In this document: piece after piece, positions 55,561 through 64,000 of the stretch | How positions within the stretch are numbered: the stretch's first letter is position 1 | Layout: every line of letters begins with the position of its first letter | Source of the DNA: Pseudomonadota bacterium | GTDB lineage: Bacteria; Pseudomonadota; Gammaproteobacteria; Burkholderiales; Methylophilaceae | DNA: 64,000 bases | NCBI GenBank assembly: GCA_020053735.1 | Contig: JAGVMP010000005.1 | Span: 1 to 64,000 of the forward strand | Direction of reading: 5' to 3' | The notes under the pieces: generated by a model | Databases searched by the model: none | Told to the model about the DNA's origin: nothing | The model's input: the letters and a program-made list of their open reading frames with translations, nothing else | Position numbers and translations under genes: made by a program

Positions 55561-57538
55561 TCGTGCTTTCTATTCAGCAAGTGTTAAAGACTTTCTAATT
55601 ACTTCACCAGAGGAAATTGTTGGCATAATCACCAGCCATCACTCCCAAGATTTAGTGCATTTACAAACAAATGCATGGAGAAAACAAATTGAAATCTTGC
55701 AAGCGTCGTTACAAGCACTACAAATAGGCCATGTGTTTTTTGAAATGCTTATCCCAAGAATGGGCAAACGGGCTGATGTGGTTTACATCGCCGATGGCAT
55801 TATTTTTGTATTGGAATTTAAAGTTGGTGAAACAGAATATAAATCTCATGATTTAAGACAGACAGAGGGTTATGCAATGGATTTAAATTGTTTTCATGAA
55901 GCTAGTCATGAACAACTAATCTGCCCAGTTTTAGTTGCAACAAATGCACAAGATGAAGTTTTAGATTTTAAAAAACAAACAATTGGTGTTTTATCCCCGA
56001 TAAAAGCTAATGCAAACAATTTAGCTAACATCCTTGGCGATGCTTTAGAAATATATAAAGCACAAAAAACCATTGATCCAATAACTTGGATGAATGGACG
56101 CTATAAACCAACTCCAACAATTATCGAAGCAGCGCAAGCTTTGTACGCTAAGCATGATGTCACAGACATTGCGCGTTCGGATGCAGAAGCAGTAAATTTG
56201 GCTGAAACTGTTGGCCGTATTAATGAGATTATTCATCAATCACGCATTCAAAAAAAGAAATCAATTTGTTTTGTCACGGGTGTACCCGGTGCTGGAAAAA
56301 CACTAGTTGGTTTAAACATTGCCACTCTACATAACAATACCCAAGATGAAGAGCATGCTGTATTTCTTTCAGGAAATGGTCCTTTAGTAGATGTGCTTCG
56401 CGAAGCGTTAGCAAAAGACAGTGAAGCAAGGAATCCAGATATATCCATAACGGATGCGCGAAGAGAAACAAGTAGCTTTATACAAAACATTCATCATTTT
56501 AGAGATGAGTATTTAAGGGATAATAACCGAGCGCCTATTGAAAAAGTGGTGATTTTTGATGAGGCGCAGCGCGCATGGGATGTAAACAAAACGTCTAAAT
56601 TCATGCAACAAAAGCGTAATCAAGCAAGCTTTAATCAATCAGAACCTGAGTTTTTAATTGGGGTAATGGATAGGCACGATGAATGGTGTGTCGTGATTGC
56701 TTTAGTTAGCGGTGGCCAAGAGATTAATGACGGCGAAGCTGGCTTAAATGGCTGGTTCTCTGCACTAGAAAAACATTACCTAGATTGGCATGTTTATTAC
56801 TCAGAAAAGCTTAAGCAAAAAGAGTACGCAGGTGAAAATGTAGAGCTTAATCTTTTACAAAATACAAAGTCTTTTAGTGAACATAGTTTGCACTTAGCAA
56901 CATCAATGCGATCGTTTAGAGCGGACAAGTTATCGCATTTTGTGCACTATCTTATTCATAATCAGCCAACTCAAGCACTTTCAATTTATAAAGAAATTAG
57001 TGCGCATTATCCTATTTCCGTTACGCGCGACTTATCAAAAGCCAAAGTATGGATTAAAGCACAAAAAAGGGGCTTAGAAAGCTGCGGCCTAATTGCATCT
57101 GCTGGCGCAAAACGGTTAAAAGCTGAAGGCGTGTTTGTTAGTAATGATGTAGATGCCACACATTGGTTTTTAAATTCACAAGATGATGTACGCTCTTGCC
57201 ACTTTCTTGAAGATGCAGGCACTGAGTTTTTAGTGCAAGGATTGGAACTTGATTGGTGCTTAATAGCTTGGGATGCAGACTATCGTTATAAAAATAATGT
57301 TTTTGAATACTGGAATTTCAAAGGTAGCAAATGGATGCACGTCCATAACGATGCTCAGCAGCGCTATTTAGAAAACTCTTACCGTGTTTTGCTAACGAGA
57401 GCAAGACAAGGTATGGTAATTTACGTGCCTCAAGGCAATAACCAAGATTTAACTCGAACACCTGCATTTTATAATGAAACTTATCAATATTTGCAGCAGT
57501 GTGGGTTGGCTGAACTTTTAGTTTTCTCCACTACTTAA
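55553..57538 (+). CDS. PD-(D/E)XK nuclease-like domain fused to DUF2075 ATPase/helicase
   Basis: 661 residues from the ATG at 55553, which overlaps the C-protein stop by 8 bases; a TTG at 55538 is less likely. Residues 55-125 carry a nuclease pattern: Glu64, Asp75 (GKRADVVYI) and Glu88-Phe-Lys90 (FVLEFKVGE), then LRQTEGYAMD. Residues 235-640 are a DUF2075, Schlafen-like superfamily 1 ATPase: Walker A GVPGAGKT (243-250), Walker B VVIFDEAQ (332-339), ATSMRSFRADKL, and a motif-VI-like SYRVLLTRARQGMVIYVP. No methyltransferase domain or gene is nearby. A defence role is inferred from architecture and control, not shown. Confidence 0.85.
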   Translation: MSNRAFYSASVKDFLITSPEEIVGIITSHHSQDLVHLQTNAWRKQIEILQASLQALQIGHVFFEMLIPRMGKRADVVYIADGIIFVLEFKVGETEYKSHDLRQTEGYAMDLNCFHEASHEQLICPVLVATNAQDEVLDFKKQTIGVLSPIKANANNLANILGDALEIYKAQKTIDPITWMNGRYKPTPTIIEAAQALYAKHDVTDIARSDAEAVNLAETVGRINEIIHQSRIQKKKSICFVTGVPGAGKTLVGLNIATLHNNTQDEEHAVFLSGNGPLVDVLREALAKDSEARNPDISITDARRETSSFIQNIHHFRDEYLRDNNRAPIEKVVIFDEAQRAWDVNKTSKFMQQKRNQASFNQSEPEFLIGVMDRHDEWCVVIALVSGGQEINDGEAGLNGWFSALEKHYLDWHVYYSEKLKQKEYAGENVELNLLQNTKSFSEHSLHLATSMRSFRADKLSHFVHYLIHNQPTQALSIYKEISAHYPISVTRDLSKAKVWIKAQKRGLESCGLIASAGAKRLKAEGVFVSNDVDATHWFLNSQDDVRSCHFLEDAGTEFLVQGLELDWCLIAWDADYRYKNNVFEYWNFKGSKWMHVHNDAQQRYLENSYRVLLTRARQGMVIYVPQGNNQDLTRTPAFYNETYQYLQQCGLAELLVFSTT

Positions 57539-57556
57539 GTATTAAGCATTGTATTT

Positions 57557-58090
57557 CTAGCGTGAAATTAATTTAGCCAAATACTGCAAATTAAGCCCCT
57601 CGACTTTAGGCTGCCACAAATCTGATTTAACTGGGAAGTCTACGAACTCTCCCGTACGCTTGTAGCCAAGCCGCTCGTAAAACGCAATCAGCTCATGTCG
57701 GATAGAAATGACGGCCATGTGAAAACCCACTACGCGCCACTCTCTTCGCGTCATGGCCTCTGCGGCTTGAATAAGTGATTTACCATAGCCTTTGTTTTGC
57801 AGGCTAGGCTTAACGGCGATCATGCCAAAGTGTACAGTGTCTTTAAACGCCAGTTCTAGCCACTCGCAACAGATCGTGGCCACAATTTCATCTTTAAGCA
57901 CACCGATTAAAATAAAGGCGTTGCCGCGCTTGATGAGTTTGCCAATTTCTGCCGTTGTGGTGCGCAAGCCCTCTAAAATATCGGCCTCGGTTGTCCAACC
58001 TTTGCGGCTGGTTTCACCTCGATAGGCTGAGTTGATGAGTTGTGCTATAGGCTCTGCGTCTACTAGCTCAGCTTTGTAAAAATTTAACAT
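57557..58090 (-). CDS. GNAT family N-acetyltransferase
   Basis: 177 residues. Acetyl-CoA-binding pattern FGMIAVKPSLQNKGYGKSLIQAAEAMTRREW (V-x-P-x2-Q-x-K/G-x-G-K/Y-G) and the GNAT C-terminal AFYERLGYKRTGEF. Substrate unknown. It is convergent with the nuclease-ATPase gene and marks the return to ordinary chromosomal genes. Confidence 0.88.
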   Translation of the reverse strand: MLNFYKAELVDAEPIAQLINSAYRGETSRKGWTTEADILEGLRTTTAEIGKLIKRGNAFILIGVLKDEIVATICCEWLELAFKDTVHFGMIAVKPSLQNKGYGKSLIQAAEAMTRREWRVVGFHMAVISIRHELIAFYERLGYKRTGEFVDFPVKSDLWQPKVEGLNLQYLAKLISR

Positions 58091-58099
58091 TGATGATTA

Positions 58100-59329
58100 T
58101 TAACTGACTAATTTTTGAACGACTAAACTACCAATCATATCGCCCTGCACATTGACCGTGGTTCTAAGCGTATCAAGTAGCCTGTCAATCGGTAACAAAA
58201 TAGCAATCGCCTCAGCAGGCAAGCCTACGCTTTGCAACACCATCACCATGGTGACCATGCCGGCACTGGGAATGCCGGGTGCGCCAACGGCAGCAATCAT
58301 GGCAGTGACAAACACAATCATTTGCTGGGTTAAATTAAGGTCTATGCCAACCAAGTTGGCAATAAATAAAGCAGCCGCAGCTTCATACAATGCAGTGCCA
58401 TCCATATTGACAGTCGCGCCAATCGGCACCACAAAGCCTGCAATTTCTGGCTTTACATGCAAGTGTTGAATGGTGCAACGCATGGTGACAGGCAACGTGG
58501 CGCTACTAGAGCTGGTGGCGAAAGCCGTCACTAGTGCTTCGCGTGCGCCGCGCCAAAACCATAACGGCGTTTTGCCAGTAATTAAATACAGCAGTAATGG
58601 CAATATCACCACGCCATGTAATAACGTGGTGCCAATCACCACCGACATAAACTTGGCCATGGTGCCCAGCATGGCGGTATCTTGTGTGGCAATCAGTTTA
58701 ATCAACAGCGCGGCGATGCCCAGCGGTGCCAGCACCATCACCCAACTGACAATGCGCATGGTGATTTCAAGGCCTTCTTGTAATAGTACGAGTATATTTT
58801 TATAGCGCTCACCACCCATCACTAATGCAACGCCTAATATCAACGCAAAAATCACCACTGCCAGCACATTACCATTGGCTAAGGCCTGAAACGGATTCAT
58901 AAACAGTCCGTGTAAGAACTGTGCAAAAAATTCTGGCAAAGGCAATTGTTGGGTTTTAAATTCGCCCATCGCATCGGCAAACATGGCAATTTGTATACCT
59001 GCGCCAGGTTTAAAATAATTGCTGGCCACCATGCCCAGCGTGATAGCGATGGCCATGGTAAAGGCGAAAAACACCAAAGTGCTAATCCACACGCGATGCA
59101 TCTGCTGATGTTGGCGCAAATTGGCAATGCCCACCGCTATACTGCAAAACACCAGCGGAATTAAAATCATTTTGAGTAAATCGATGAACAACGTACCAAT
59201 GAGACCAGCCGTATATAAGCCGCCTTTTACCAAGCCATTTTCTGCGCCCAGTGAATGAAAATATAGCCCAACGACCACCCCGACAACTGCGGCAACTAAT
59301 ATCTGAATGTTGAGGCTGGGTAGTTTCAT
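58100..59329 (-). CDS. Dicarboxylate/amino acid:cation symporter (SDF family)
   Basis: 409 residues from the ATG at 59329 (MKLPSLNIQILVAA); a longer frame runs into the palindromic repeat and is unlikely. Transporter signatures are TAFATSSSSATLP (re-entrant loop 1 region), GATVNMDGTALYEA and APGIPSAGMVTM. The family imports dicarboxylates or glutamate/aspartate with Na+ or H+; the substrate here cannot be fixed from sequence. Confidence 0.92.
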   Translation of the reverse strand: MKLPSLNIQILVAAVVGVVVGLYFHSLGAENGLVKGGLYTAGLIGTLFIDLLKMILIPLVFCSIAVGIANLRQHQQMHRVWISTLVFFAFTMAIAITLGMVASNYFKPGAGIQIAMFADAMGEFKTQQLPLPEFFAQFLHGLFMNPFQALANGNVLAVVIFALILGVALVMGGERYKNILVLLQEGLEITMRIVSWVMVLAPLGIAALLIKLIATQDTAMLGTMAKFMSVVIGTTLLHGVVILPLLLYLITGKTPLWFWRGAREALVTAFATSSSSATLPVTMRCTIQHLHVKPEIAGFVVPIGATVNMDGTALYEAAAALFIANLVGIDLNLTQQMIVFVTAMIAAVGAPGIPSAGMVTMVMVLQSVGLPAEAIAILLPIDRLLDTLRTTVNVQGDMIGSLVVQKLVS

Positions 59330-59362
59330 AGCTTGAGATTCTTTCAAAAATATACTCAAATT

Positions 59363-59443
59363 TGTCATTCCCGCGCAGGCGGGAATCCATTTTAAGATTT
59401 TAAATCAAGATCAAGTTGGATTCCCGCCTGCGCGGGAATGACA
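59363..59443. repeat. dRS3-like inverted repeat pair
   Basis: A 27-bp arm at 59363-59389, TGTCATTCCCGCGCAGGCGG followed by GAATCCA, is repeated perfectly in inverted orientation at 59417-59443, around a 27-base AT-rich spacer. Each arm contains ATTCCC-N8-GGGAAT, the form of the Neisseria dRS3 repeat. It separates rsmB from the symporter gene, both on the minus strand. Confidence 0.9.
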
Positions 59444-59453
59444 GCTTGAGAGA

Positions 59454-60917
59454 TTAGTCTTTTGTTGGTTTAGGTTTCACTGCCCTAGTTTTCTCAACTT
59501 TTGGCTTAACAACTTTTGGTTTTATTGATTTTTCTGCTTTGATTTTAACAACCTTTTTTTTCGATACCCCAGAAGGCTTATGGATATTGGCTTCCAGATT
59601 GATCAATTTGGCCTCAGTAGCTATAGGCTTTGTTTTAGATAAGTCTATGCGTTCAAATACTGCTGCAAAAAAACCATCAGTGCCATGCAAATGCGGCAGC
59701 AATTTTAAATATTGTCCTGTATCGATTTTAATTTGTTGCTGCGCTAAAATCTCAACAGCAGGCACTAAAACAAAATCAGTATTCGCCGCTAAAAACGCCT
59801 CGGCAATCGCCTCATTTTCATCAATTAATAAACTACAAGTGGCATAAATTAAACGTCCACCCGCTTTAACCAGCTTAGCTGCGCGCGCTAAAATATAGGT
59901 TTGCTTTACGTTCAACTCAGCAATATCAGTGGCCTCAAAACGCCATTTTAAATCTGGGTTGCGGCGCAATGTGCCCATGCCACTACAAGGCGCATCTACC
60001 AATACACGGTCAAATTTCCCATTAAGGCGTTTCAGTTTTTGGTCGTTTTCACCCGTAATCACTTGCGCGTGCAGGTTAGATAAGCCCGAGCGTTTAAGGC
60101 GTTGGCCTAAGTTAAGCAAGCGTTTTTCTGAAATATCAAACGCATATAAGCGCCCGGTATTTTTCATCAGCGCGCCAATTGCCAAGCTTTTACCGCCTGC
60201 ACCCGCACAGAAATCTGCCACCATGTGGCCGCGCTTTGGCGCCACCAAATAAGCCAGCAATTGGCTACCTTCATCTTGTACCTCAATCTTGCCTTCGGTA
60301 AACAGCACATGGCGACTAATGCCCATTCTATTTGGCATGCGGATGCCGATAGGGGAATGTGGTGTAGTGGCAATAATATCTTCGTTGGAGGTATTTTCTG
60401 CCAACATTTTTTTTAGTACGTCATCGCGGTTACCCTTGATAGTATTCACGCGCAAATCAAGGCTGGCTTGTTCAAACATGCTACGGCAAATGGTGAGCGC
60501 TTCTGTCTCGCCATATTGTGCTACCAATTTGGCCCACAGCCAATCGCGCACATCGGCCTGCACGGCTAATGGTAAATTTTCGGTCGACTTAGCTTTAATC
60601 GCTTGCGCCCATTCTGTTTGCTGCTCATTCAAAATAGATTCCAGCTCGCGAATGCTTTTGCCCTCTACCTTAACTAGCCATGCCAATATGAGCTTACGCG
60701 CATCATCAGGGTCGCCTTCCTCATTCGCCGCCACAGTACTTAAGTAGCGCAAACGTCGCAACACCCCGTACACACTCTCCGCCACAAAGGCACGCTCTTT
60801 GGTGCCAAGCTCACGATTATTACGAAAAAATTCGCTTAATTTGGCATCGGCTGGACTATTAAACTCCAACAGATTAGTGAGCACCATGGCGGCTTGACGG
60901 AGTAAATTTGCGTTCAT
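59454..60917 (-). CDS. rsmB: 16S rRNA (cytosine(967)-C(5))-methyltransferase, RsmB-type, with Lys-rich tail
   Basis: 487 residues. An N-terminal NusB-like helical domain, then a Rossmann methyltransferase with VADFCAGAGGKSLAIG, catalytic-cysteine motifs DAPCSGMGTLRRNPDLKWRF and YATCSLLIDENE. The last 55 or so residues form a low-complexity basic tail (KVVKIKAEKS, KPKVVKPKVEK), not part of the usual enzyme. The tail begins with LEANIH, encoded by a copy of the dispersed 12-base motif. It methylates C967 of 16S rRNA or a nearby cytosine. Confidence 0.9.
   Translation of the reverse strand: MNANLLRQAAMVLTNLLEFNSPADAKLSEFFRNNRELGTKERAFVAESVYGVLRRLRYLSTVAANEEGDPDDARKLILAWLVKVEGKSIRELESILNEQQTEWAQAIKAKSTENLPLAVQADVRDWLWAKLVAQYGETEALTICRSMFEQASLDLRVNTIKGNRDDVLKKMLAENTSNEDIIATTPHSPIGIRMPNRMGISRHVLFTEGKIEVQDEGSQLLAYLVAPKRGHMVADFCAGAGGKSLAIGALMKNTGRLYAFDISEKRLLNLGQRLKRSGLSNLHAQVITGENDQKLKRLNGKFDRVLVDAPCSGMGTLRRNPDLKWRFEATDIAELNVKQTYILARAAKLVKAGGRLIYATCSLLIDENEAIAEAFLAANTDFVLVPAVEILAQQQIKIDTGQYLKLLPHLHGTDGFFAAVFERIDLSKTKPIATEAKLINLEANIHKPSGVSKKKVVKIKAEKSIKPKVVKPKVEKTRAVKPKPTKD
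59579..59594 (-). repeat. Dispersed CCAATATCCATG-type motif in the rsmB tail
   Basis: The minus strand reads GGAAGCCAATATCCATA, so the core differs from consensus only at its last base. It encodes E-A-N-I-H in the variable tail of RsmB, in the same reading frame and with the same flanking leucine as the copy in sspB. Confidence 0.75.
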
Positions 60918-60964
60918 TGTTTTCTTAAATATAAATATTGTTAGAGTAAATTATTATTAGCTAG

Positions 60965-62062
60965 CTATTGGTTAATCACTGGCCGATTTGTAGTAATACG
61001 CGTGGCCAGCATTTCCACCACACTGCCATCACTTTCTATTTTACGGATTTTTACCGGTGCGTACTGATAATCTATGGCCAGCCACAACTCTGTTTTTTCT
61101 TCTTCGGTACTGCCACTATGCAAAATGTGCAAGGTTTTTAGCTCACCCAGTGCTGAATTTACTTGCTCCTCACCTTCAAAACTATAGTCGTAAATGCGTA
61201 ATTTTTTGCCATTTACAATCGCTAGTTGCATATGCTGCAGTGGCGGTACATGCATAAATTGGTACATAAAACTAAGTAAATCCTGCGTTCCGTCAGGCAA
61301 ATCTTCTGTTTTTGTGCCTTTTGCAGTTTGTAAAATCACTTTTTTAGCTGGCCAATCAAAACTGGCAGAACGCGTTTTATCGGTTTTTTTGCCAAACTGG
61401 TACAAATAATGGTCAGGCTGTAGGCCAGATTTAGTCAGGACGCCGTCACTGGTTTGCAATAATTCTGGGAACAGCAAAGCCATTATGCCAGTGCCCTCGG
61501 TGAGCCACCTGATTCGATATTGCATGTTCTCTATTAAATTATAGGTAATTGTCGCTATGCCTTCAGCACTGCCATCGATTGCGGTACGCACCTCAAACTC
61601 TGTTTCTATATATTGGTAAGCATTTTCGTTTATCACCAAGCCCATATCTACTGGCTGAACTGGTTCTTCAGTTTTTAGCAACTCGTCATTATTTTGTGGC
61701 GGCACAATTGGTTCTGGTGTAGTTTCCACAGTATCACTTGCAGGAACCTCTGGCTTTGCTTCTGGCACCAGCGAAAGTTCATCAATATTGGCGTTTGGCG
61801 ATGCGTCTATGATGGGTTTAGCTTCTGCAATTGCTATTTCTTCTGGCTGCGGCATTTCTAGCGGCGGTGTTTCTAATTTTTGTGGCACTACTTTAGGCAT
61901 TTGAATACGCGCTTCAATCAAATGCATTTCTTTTCTTAGGATAGGCAACGAAAAATCCATATTGCCAAAAAAAATTGTATGTAAGCCCGCAGATATAACG
62001 ATTGCAATGCCCAGTCTTTTAGATGCTGGCTGCTGCAAAATGTCGACAAATTTATTCCACAT
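60965..62062 (-). CDS. DUF3108 domain protein with N-terminal membrane anchor
   Basis: 365 residues. One membrane helix near residues 15-33, a proline- and acid-rich linker (residues 45-145, PQEEIAIAEAKPI-like), then a DUF3108 domain (FEVRTAIDGSAEGIATITY, LTKSGLQPDHYLYQFG, QDLLSFMYQFMHVPP). The TonB-like topology suggests a periplasmic domain tethered to the inner membrane. Function unknown. Overlaps the upstream paralogue by 11 bases. Confidence 0.85.
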   Translation of the reverse strand: MWNKFVDILQQPASKRLGIAIVISAGLHTIFFGNMDFSLPILRKEMHLIEARIQMPKVVPQKLETPPLEMPQPEEIAIAEAKPIIDASPNANIDELSLVPEAKPEVPASDTVETTPEPIVPPQNNDELLKTEEPVQPVDMGLVINENAYQYIETEFEVRTAIDGSAEGIATITYNLIENMQYRIRWLTEGTGIMALLFPELLQTSDGVLTKSGLQPDHYLYQFGKKTDKTRSASFDWPAKKVILQTAKGTKTEDLPDGTQDLLSFMYQFMHVPPLQHMQLAIVNGKKLRIYDYSFEGEEQVNSALGELKTLHILHSGSTEEEKTELWLAIDYQYAPVKIRKIESDGSVVEMLATRITTNRPVINQ

Positions 62063-62759
62063 GAATTTTGGTCAGAGTTTGCTCAAAACTATTGCCATCT
62101 TCGTCAGTCAGCGAGTAACGCACAGGCAAGTAAAATTGATCTTCAGCTAACCAAAGCTGTTTCTTGTCCTCACCCGCACTGGCTTGATTCGAGATATGTA
62201 GCGTTTTAAAATTTTTGTTGGCTGCATTCAATTTTTCACCACGCGCCAGCACTTTATATTGGTAATAGTTTAATTTTTTACCCGTAGTCACCATTACTTT
62301 CACTTCATCTTTCGGGGGTGGATTAAACATAAATTGATAAGGGTAACTGGCTAGATCTTGCGTACCTTGCTGCAATTTTTCGGTTCTGGTTTCGCCTTTT
62401 ACTTGCATGATAAGCAGGCTTTTAGTCCAATTAAAATCTGCAATCAATGTTTTTTTAGCACTTTTCCCCTGATGCAATTCAAAATGGGCAGGCTTTAAAC
62501 CACTTTTGGTAACCACACCCGCGCTAGTAAGTACACGCTCACCCATTAAGGCATACACACCTATACCTTTAGTGACCGATTTGATAGTGTACTGTTTACC
62601 ATTTTGGCTAAACTGCTCGACTACCTTGGCAAACAACTTGCCTTCGCGCGTCACGTCATACTCAAGCTGAATATTTTTTGGAAATGCGAATGCTAAATTT
62701 GTGCCAAATAAAAATATTGGCAACAGTAAAAAAGTAATTAATCGCTTTAGTTTCAACAT
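62052..62759 (-). CDS. DUF3108 domain exported protein
   Basis: 235 residues with a signal peptide (LITFLLLPIFLFGTNLAFA-FPK). The DUF3108 fold features IQLEYDVTREGKLFAKVVEQF, VVTKSGLKPAHFELHQGK, TQDLASYPYQFMFNPPP and KQLWLAEDQFYLPVRYSLTDEDG are present. It is a paralogue of the next gene, sharing the KSGL(K/Q)P(A/D)H and QDL-(Y/F)QFM patterns. In many betaproteobacteria DUF3108 genes lie next to purM/purN. Function unknown, probably periplasmic. Confidence 0.88.
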   Translation of the reverse strand: MLKLKRLITFLLLPIFLFGTNLAFAFPKNIQLEYDVTREGKLFAKVVEQFSQNGKQYTIKSVTKGIGVYALMGERVLTSAGVVTKSGLKPAHFELHQGKSAKKTLIADFNWTKSLLIMQVKGETRTEKLQQGTQDLASYPYQFMFNPPPKDEVKVMVTTGKKLNYYQYKVLARGEKLNAANKNFKTLHISNQASAGEDKKQLWLAEDQFYLPVRYSLTDEDGNSFEQTLTKIHVE

Positions 62760-62880
62760 GCACTTCTTTCAAAAACATTTATTTAAAAAATAGTGAAACT
62801 ACTTTAAACGCATTCACACAGGTTTGACGCGTTCACACAGGTGCGTTGTCTAACTAAATCACCGCCATCTAACCTCTATC

Positions 62881-63945
62881 CTACACAACTATGGTAGCAG
62901 CCTCGCCATTCGCCTGGGCACGAATCACGCCAATCTCATACACAGTTTCACCCGCAGCTTCCAGCAATTGTTTTGCTTCTGCTACATGCGCTTGGTCTAG
63001 TACCACCGCCATGCCAATGCCACAGTTAAAAGTTTTATACATTTCAATATGGGTAATATTGCCTTGCGCTTGAAGCCACTTAAATAGCGGCGGTAAATCC
63101 CAACTGGCTGCGCTGATTTCTGCGGTTAAGCCAGCAGGTAACACTCGCGGAATATTCTCAGTAATGCCGCCGCCGGTGATGTGCGCCATGCCTTTTACAG
63201 GCAACGTTTCTATCAGTTTAAGCAGTGACTTCACATAAATTTTCGTCGGCGCCATCACTACATCTTTGAATTTTTTACCATGAAAGTCAGATTCGAAATC
63301 AATGCCAGATTTTTCGATTAACTTGCGAATAAGGGAATAGCCGTTGGAATGTGCGCCGCTGGAAGCTAAACCTAACACAACGTCTCCAACGCTAATCGTC
63401 GTTCCATTGATGATTTTTTCTTTATCGACACAGCCCACTGCAAAGCCTGCTAAATCGTACTCACCCGCTGGGTACATGCCTGGCATTTCGGCGGTTTCGC
63501 CACCCACTAGTGCACAACCAGATTGCTCACATCCCTCAGCAATGCCTTTAATCACTTGCGCCGCCGTCCCTACTTCCAGCTTGCCACAAGCAAAATAATC
63601 TAAGAAAAATAGCGGCTCGGCACCTTGTACCAAAATATCATTCACGCTCATAGCGACCAAGTCTATGCCCACAGTGTCATGCTTATTCAACTCAAACGCT
63701 AATTTAAGCTTGGTGCCCACGCCATCCGTTCCGGAAACCAAAATAGGTTCTTTATATTTTTTTGGCACCGCAAACAATGAGCCGAAGCCACCAATCCCGC
63801 CCAGCACCTCAGGTCGCATGGTGCGTTTAGCAAAAGGCCTAATTTGTTCCACAAGCGCATCGCCCGCTTCAATATCTACGCCAGCATCGCGGTAACTAAT
63901 GGAATTAGTGGCGTTTGGGTTATTAGTAGTGTTGTTGGCAGTCAA
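62881..63945 (-). CDS. purM: Phosphoribosylformylglycinamidine cyclo-ligase
   Basis: 354 residues from a TTG start that gives an Asn/Thr-rich leader of about 15 residues before the family start [15 protein letters not shown]. Further signatures: [52 protein letters not shown]. It makes aminoimidazole ribotide in purine synthesis. purN, a frequent neighbour, is not downstream here; two DUF3108 genes follow. Confidence 0.96.
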   Translation of the reverse strand: MTANNTTNNPNATNSISYRDAGVDIEAGDALVEQIRPFAKRTMRPEVLGGIGGFGSLFAVPKKYKEPILVSGTDGVGTKLKLAFELNKHDTVGIDLVAMSVNDILVQGAEPLFFLDYFACGKLEVGTAAQVIKGIAEGCEQSGCALVGGETAEMPGMYPAGEYDLAGFAVGCVDKEKIINGTTISVGDVVLGLASSGAHSNGYSLIRKLIEKSGIDFESDFHGKKFKDVVMAPTKIYVKSLLKLIETLPVKGMAHITGGGITENIPRVLPAGLTAEISAASWDLPPLFKWLQAQGNITHIEMYKTFNCGIGMAVVLDQAHVAEAKQLLEAAGETVYEIGVIRAQANGEAATIVV

Positions 63946-64000
63946 AACGGGCTCGCTTATCTATCTTAATGTTAATTGCTAAAGTTTAAATGTCGTACTA

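Noticed and set aside
55330-57538. A complete restriction-modification system.
   Set aside because: A controller protein and a nuclease-like domain are present, but neither the 661-residue protein nor any neighbour shows DNA methyltransferase motifs (no DPPY/NPPY or FxGxG pair in context).
53684-57538. Integrated prophage or integrative element.
   Set aside because: No integrase, transposase, phage structural gene or flanking attachment-site duplication next to a tRNA is visible; only small hairpin repeats flank part of the region.

Overview
This 64-kb window looks like chromosomal DNA of a methylotrophic betaproteobacterium of the Methylophilaceae type (Methylotenera/Methylophilus-like). 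That placement is inferred from gene order and content, not from a database search. The supporting signs are a 3-hexulose-6-phosphate synthase (ribulose monophosphate cycle) inside the histidine cluster, a betaproteobacterial mla-yadGH-bolA-murA-his-tat gene order, the petABC-sspAB-tRNA-tuf arrangement, and many TTG/GTG starts. No stretch longer than about 300 bases lacks a recognisable gene, RNA or repeat; the largest plain gap (24311-24559, between divergent genes) shows nothing I can name.

Layout. 1-900: the 5' end of tuf preceded by four tRNA genes (Thr-TGT, Tyr, Gly, Thr-GGT), with two sigma70-type promoters. 996-4762: sspB, sspA and the cytochrome bc1 operon. 4894-8719: Nif3-like protein, a DegS-like protease, tatABC and a HIT protein. 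8783-16559: histidine genes hisE-I-F-A-H-B, a hexulose-phosphate synthase with an unusual membrane anchor and tail, then hisC-D-G. 16589-23511: murA, glutaredoxin, BolA, a YadGH exporter and the complete mlaFEDCB lipid-transport operon. 23648-31846: a pilin-like protein, an orphan membrane histidine kinase, cytochrome c4, engB, trmB, a MidA-type methyltransferase, a pteridine-reductase-like SDR and ttcA. 31954-42919: topA, a PBP7-type peptidase, a solitary gcvH, a repeat-rich coiled-coil protein, holC, pepA, lptFG, RDD and DUF3106. 42964-50000: DUF3619/ECF sigma pair, PilS/PilR-type two-component system, a cation exchanger and ampD. 49169-53534: an RND efflux adaptor and pump. 53684-57538: an accessory, defence-like island. 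57557-63945: housekeeping genes including an SDF transporter, rsmB, two DUF3108 proteins and purM.

The accessory island is the most promising place for a new system. It carries an HTH-nucleotidyltransferase/HEPN pair with its own palindromic operator, a 5'-truncated DUF6339-like gene, and a two-gene operon in which a restriction-modification-type controller (C) protein, with a near-perfect C-box, overlaps a PD-(D/E)XK nuclease-DUF2075 ATPase fusion. No DNA methyltransferase is present, so C-protein timing appears to have been adopted by a nuclease-helicase effector.

Two repeat families are also not explained by gene annotation. The first is a 12-base motif, CCAATATCCATG. It occurs as the loop of four hairpins just after genes, and singly in coding regions where the protein is variable; this pattern recalls DNA-uptake sequences. 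The second is a nested inverted-repeat element of about 120-140 bases, present just before the start codons of ttcA and of the RND pump gene. Its linking sequences are conserved between the copies, but its stem sequences differ and remain complementary within each copy. A third, dRS3-like palindrome pair lies between rsmB and the SDF transporter gene.
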